Source of the DNA: Prevotella communis
GTDB lineage: Bacteria; Bacteroidota; Bacteroidia; Bacteroidales; Bacteroidaceae
Assembly: GCF_022024175.1 (NCBI RefSeq)
Contig: NZ_CP091794.1
Coordinates: 1,860,001 to 1,924,000 of the forward strand
DNA length: 64,000 nt
Direction of reading: 5' to 3'
Shown here: positions 62,350 to 64,000 of the stretch, piece after piece
How positions within the stretch are numbered: position 1 is the first letter of the stretch
Layout: each line of letters starts with the position of its first letter
Translations under genes and position numbers: made by a program
Notes under the pieces: model-generated
The model's input: only the letters and a program-made list of their open reading frames with translations
The model's database searches: none
What the model was told of the DNA's origin: nothing

Positions 62350-64000
62350 CGGCGTAAATATTCATCTGACAATGACGGCAATCGAACTCCAGGCGGAACT
62401 GACGCCCGTCGCCTAAGCGCAGCGACAGCGGTTCCTTCCACTCGGGTTTCCGGCCACCATGTTTCACACAGCGTCCCAGGGCAAAGCGCAGACAATGACG
62501 GCACTGCATGATGAGACGCTCGGCGGGCTGGCGCACCTCAAAGGCATCGGCCACCTGGATACCCTGCTGCTCGTAGAACGCACGCGCCAGAGCATTGGAG
62601 GCGTTGTAGAGGTACGGCAGATGGTAAGAGGCTTGAGGGTTGAAGGCTGATGTCTGATGGATGATGTGAGAGGGCTGAGGGCTGACGGAAAGAGTCAGCG
62701 CCGCCTCTACAGTTTTCCTTCTGAGTTCTGCCAATAAGCTGCTAGGGATGAAGTAGTTAAAGTTGGCAGGGATATCCACCTCTGAGCACTCAAACGGCGT
62801 GCCGCCAAGTTTGGTGAGCTGACGGATGATATTCTCGCGCGGGTCCTTCTGAGCCTCCTGATGTTCGGCCACGATAGAGGCTACAGCATCGCCCATCTGC
62901 AGGGAGAAACCATCGGCCGTGGCACGCAAAGCCATGGTGACCGTCATCTTTCGTTCGGCACTTTTCTTACCCAACAGGCGTTCCATCTCCTGGTCGTTAT
63001 TACGATAAAGACGGAGTCCGGGACGCAGGTTGGCCGGCATCTTCAAGGGGAAAAGACGGTTGCCCTCTACCCTATTCACACGGAAGCCCTCGAGCTCGCG
63101 GCGGTCGTTGACGAAGCAGAGACCATCCCCATTGCTGAACGACGCCACACCTGCCACATTAAACGAATTGCCACGCAACTCCTTGACCGTGCCCACAAAC
63201 TCGCCCATAGCCTTGGGCGTGTCGAAAGAGGCAATATCAGGCTGTCGGCCATGCAGGAAATACGTGGTATAGCCACGATTGAAGGTCTTGCGCAAATCAG
63301 GCCTGAACGTATAGGTGCAACTGCCCTTCGAGGCACGCTCGTACTGGCCGGGATGCTGCTTGATATAGGCGTTGAGCAACTGGCTATAGGCCGCCGTCAC
63401 ATTCTTCACATATGTCACATCCTTGAGTCGGCCCTCAATCTTAAACGACACAGCACCCGCCTCGATGAGTTCGCCCAGATGTTCGCTCTGGTTCATATCC
63501 TTCAACGAGAGGAAATAGCGCTGCGCATCGAGCACCTCGCCATCAGCATCGAGCAGGTCGAACTTCATGCGGCAGAACTGGGCACAGGCACCACGGTTGG
63601 CGCTGCGACCAAAGCAATACTGCGACGCATAGCAGAGTCCGCTATAGCTGACGCAGAGCGCACCATGGACAAAGACCTCGAGTTCGGTACCGGGCTCCTG
63701 ACGATGGATGTCGGCTATCTCCTGAGCCGACAACTCGCGCGCCAGTACCACACGGGCAAAGCCCAGGGAGCGGAGCCAACTGACCTTCCCGGCCGTGCGG
63801 TTATCAGTCTGCGTAGAGGCATGAACGGTGAGACCCAGTTCCTGCGCCATCTGACGCACACCCATATCCTGCACCAGGATAGCATCGACCTGTGCCTCGG
63901 CCAACTGCTGCAGCAACGCCCGCGTATCGCCCAGTTCATCATCATAGACAATGGTATTTACCGTGACATAGACACGGGCGCCATACTGATGGGCATACTG
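62342..64000 (-). CDS. U32 peptidase-family protein (RlhA/TrhP-like), 5' end outside the window
   Basis: The frame is open to the window edge (QYAHQYGARVYVTVNTIVYD upstream of residue LLQQLAEAQVDAI), so the N-terminus is missing and about 552 residues are visible. The U32 signature EVFVHGALCVSYSGLCYAS is followed by CFGRSANRGACAQFCR. Members of this family hydroxylate tRNA or 23S rRNA in a prephenate-dependent way and carry an iron-sulfur cluster, so the peptidase label is historic. The C-terminus has a Cys set (CRHCLRF, GRCVKHGG, FDCRHCQMN). A heptamer array is embedded in the coding region at 62622-62684. Confidence 0.88.
   Translation of the reverse strand, partial: QYAHQYGARVYVTVNTIVYDDELGDTRALLQQLAEAQVDAILVQDMGVRQMAQELGLTVHASTQTDNRTAGKVSWLRSLGFARVVLARELSAQEIADIHRQEPGTELEVFVHGALCVSYSGLCYASQYCFGRSANRGACAQFCRMKFDLLDADGEVLDAQRYFLSLKDMNQSEHLGELIEAGAVSFKIEGRLKDVTYVKNVTAAYSQLLNAYIKQHPGQYERASKGSCTYTFRPDLRKTFNRGYTTYFLHGRQPDIASFDTPKAMGEFVGTVKELRGNSFNVAGVASFSNGDGLCFVNDRRELEGFRVNRVEGNRLFPLKMPANLRPGLRLYRNNDQEMERLLGKKSAERKMTVTMALRATADGFSLQMGDAVASIVAEHQEAQKDPRENIIRQLTKLGGTPFECSEVDIPANFNYFIPSSLLAELRRKTVEAALTLSVSPQPSHIIHQTSAFNPQASYHLPYLYNASNALARAFYEQQGIQVADAFEVRQPAERLIMQCRHCLRFALGRCVKHGGRKPEWKEPLSLRLGDGRQFRLEFDCRHCQMNIYADE
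62622..62684. repeat. heptamer array inside the U32 gene
   Basis: On + the units read TGGTAAG, AGGCTTG, AGGGTTG, AAGGCTG, ATGTCTG, ATGGATG, ATGTGAG, AGGGCTG, AGGGCTG: nine 7-bp steps, 63 bp. On the coding strand they belong to the CAGCCCT/CAGACAT type of 52952 and 53198. They encode the linker around SPQPSHIIHQTSAFNPQAS. Confidence 0.75.

Noticed and set aside
1..64000. tRNA or rRNA genes
   Set aside because: No cloverleaf-like sequence with a GTTC-type T loop and no rRNA-like stretch was noticed by eye; a covariance search would be decisive.

Overview
The window is about 64 kb from a Bacteroidota genome, most likely a Prevotellaceae (Prevotella/Segatella) member. The reasons are: promoters of the phylum-specific form TAnnTTTG(C) ahead of many genes; few Shine-Dalgarno sequences; an NDH-1 cluster together with a complete Na+-NQR operon; a SusC/TonB-type barrel with a carboxypeptidase-regulatory N-terminus; DUF4421 and DUF1460 proteins; and a split economy of pectin genes (secreted pectate lyase, tagaturonate reductase). 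The species call is inference. No rRNA, tRNA or CRISPR array was seen.

Layout. 1-6954 (+): the end of the NDH-1 operon, nuoH(partial)-I-J-K-L-M-N. 7042-11357 (-): a PL1-like pectate lyase lipoprotein and a large outer-membrane barrel. 11536-19678 (+): dnaB, phoH, purC, menG/ubiE, aroE, a TPM-domain protein, lemA and purM, closed by a terminator. 19767-25970 (-): ettA, a C69 dipeptidase, nadC, a small barrel and cstA. 26080-33937 (+): a GHL10-like secreted hydrolase, carB, pheS and uxaB. 34009-39627 (-): nqrFEDCBA as transcribed from nqrA. 39795-44150 (+): tamB. 44169-47133 (-): DUF1460, DUF4421 and a Gfo/Idh oxidoreductase. 47234-50433 (+): a membrane protein, hisB and pgk.

From about 50.5 to 61.3 kb the character changes to an A/T-rich, repeat-laden accessory island. 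It holds a lipoprotein, a PIN toxin-antitoxin pair, a 92-aa protein, a two-gene restriction-modification-like system (a 1305-aa GIY-YIG/helicase/N6-methyltransferase chain plus a 330-aa partner) behind an unusual structured leader, a BRO-N-like/Fic fusion between two 345-bp direct repeats, REP-like palindromes and the remnant of a RAYT/IS200-like transposase. The window ends with a zinc-ribbon lipoprotein and a U32 (RlhA/TrhP-like) protein running off the edge.

The most interesting signals are not genes. (1) Four promoters (26054, 31368, 47204, 49116) are each preceded by exactly four tandem heptamers in the same register, with C at 13, 20, 27 and 34 bp upstream of the -7 box; two of them sit in a duplicated, symmetric 62-bp divergent promoter cassette. 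(2) Related 7-mer arrays lie between genes, at the end of one gene and inside the U32 gene, and 8-mer arrays precede nuoM and a barrel gene. (3) The restriction gene leader has a short ORF with a strong Shine-Dalgarno, then three segments able to form two mutually exclusive hairpins ending at the start codon. (4) The repeats flanking fic keep their inverted arms complementary although the arm sequences differ, a covariation sign.
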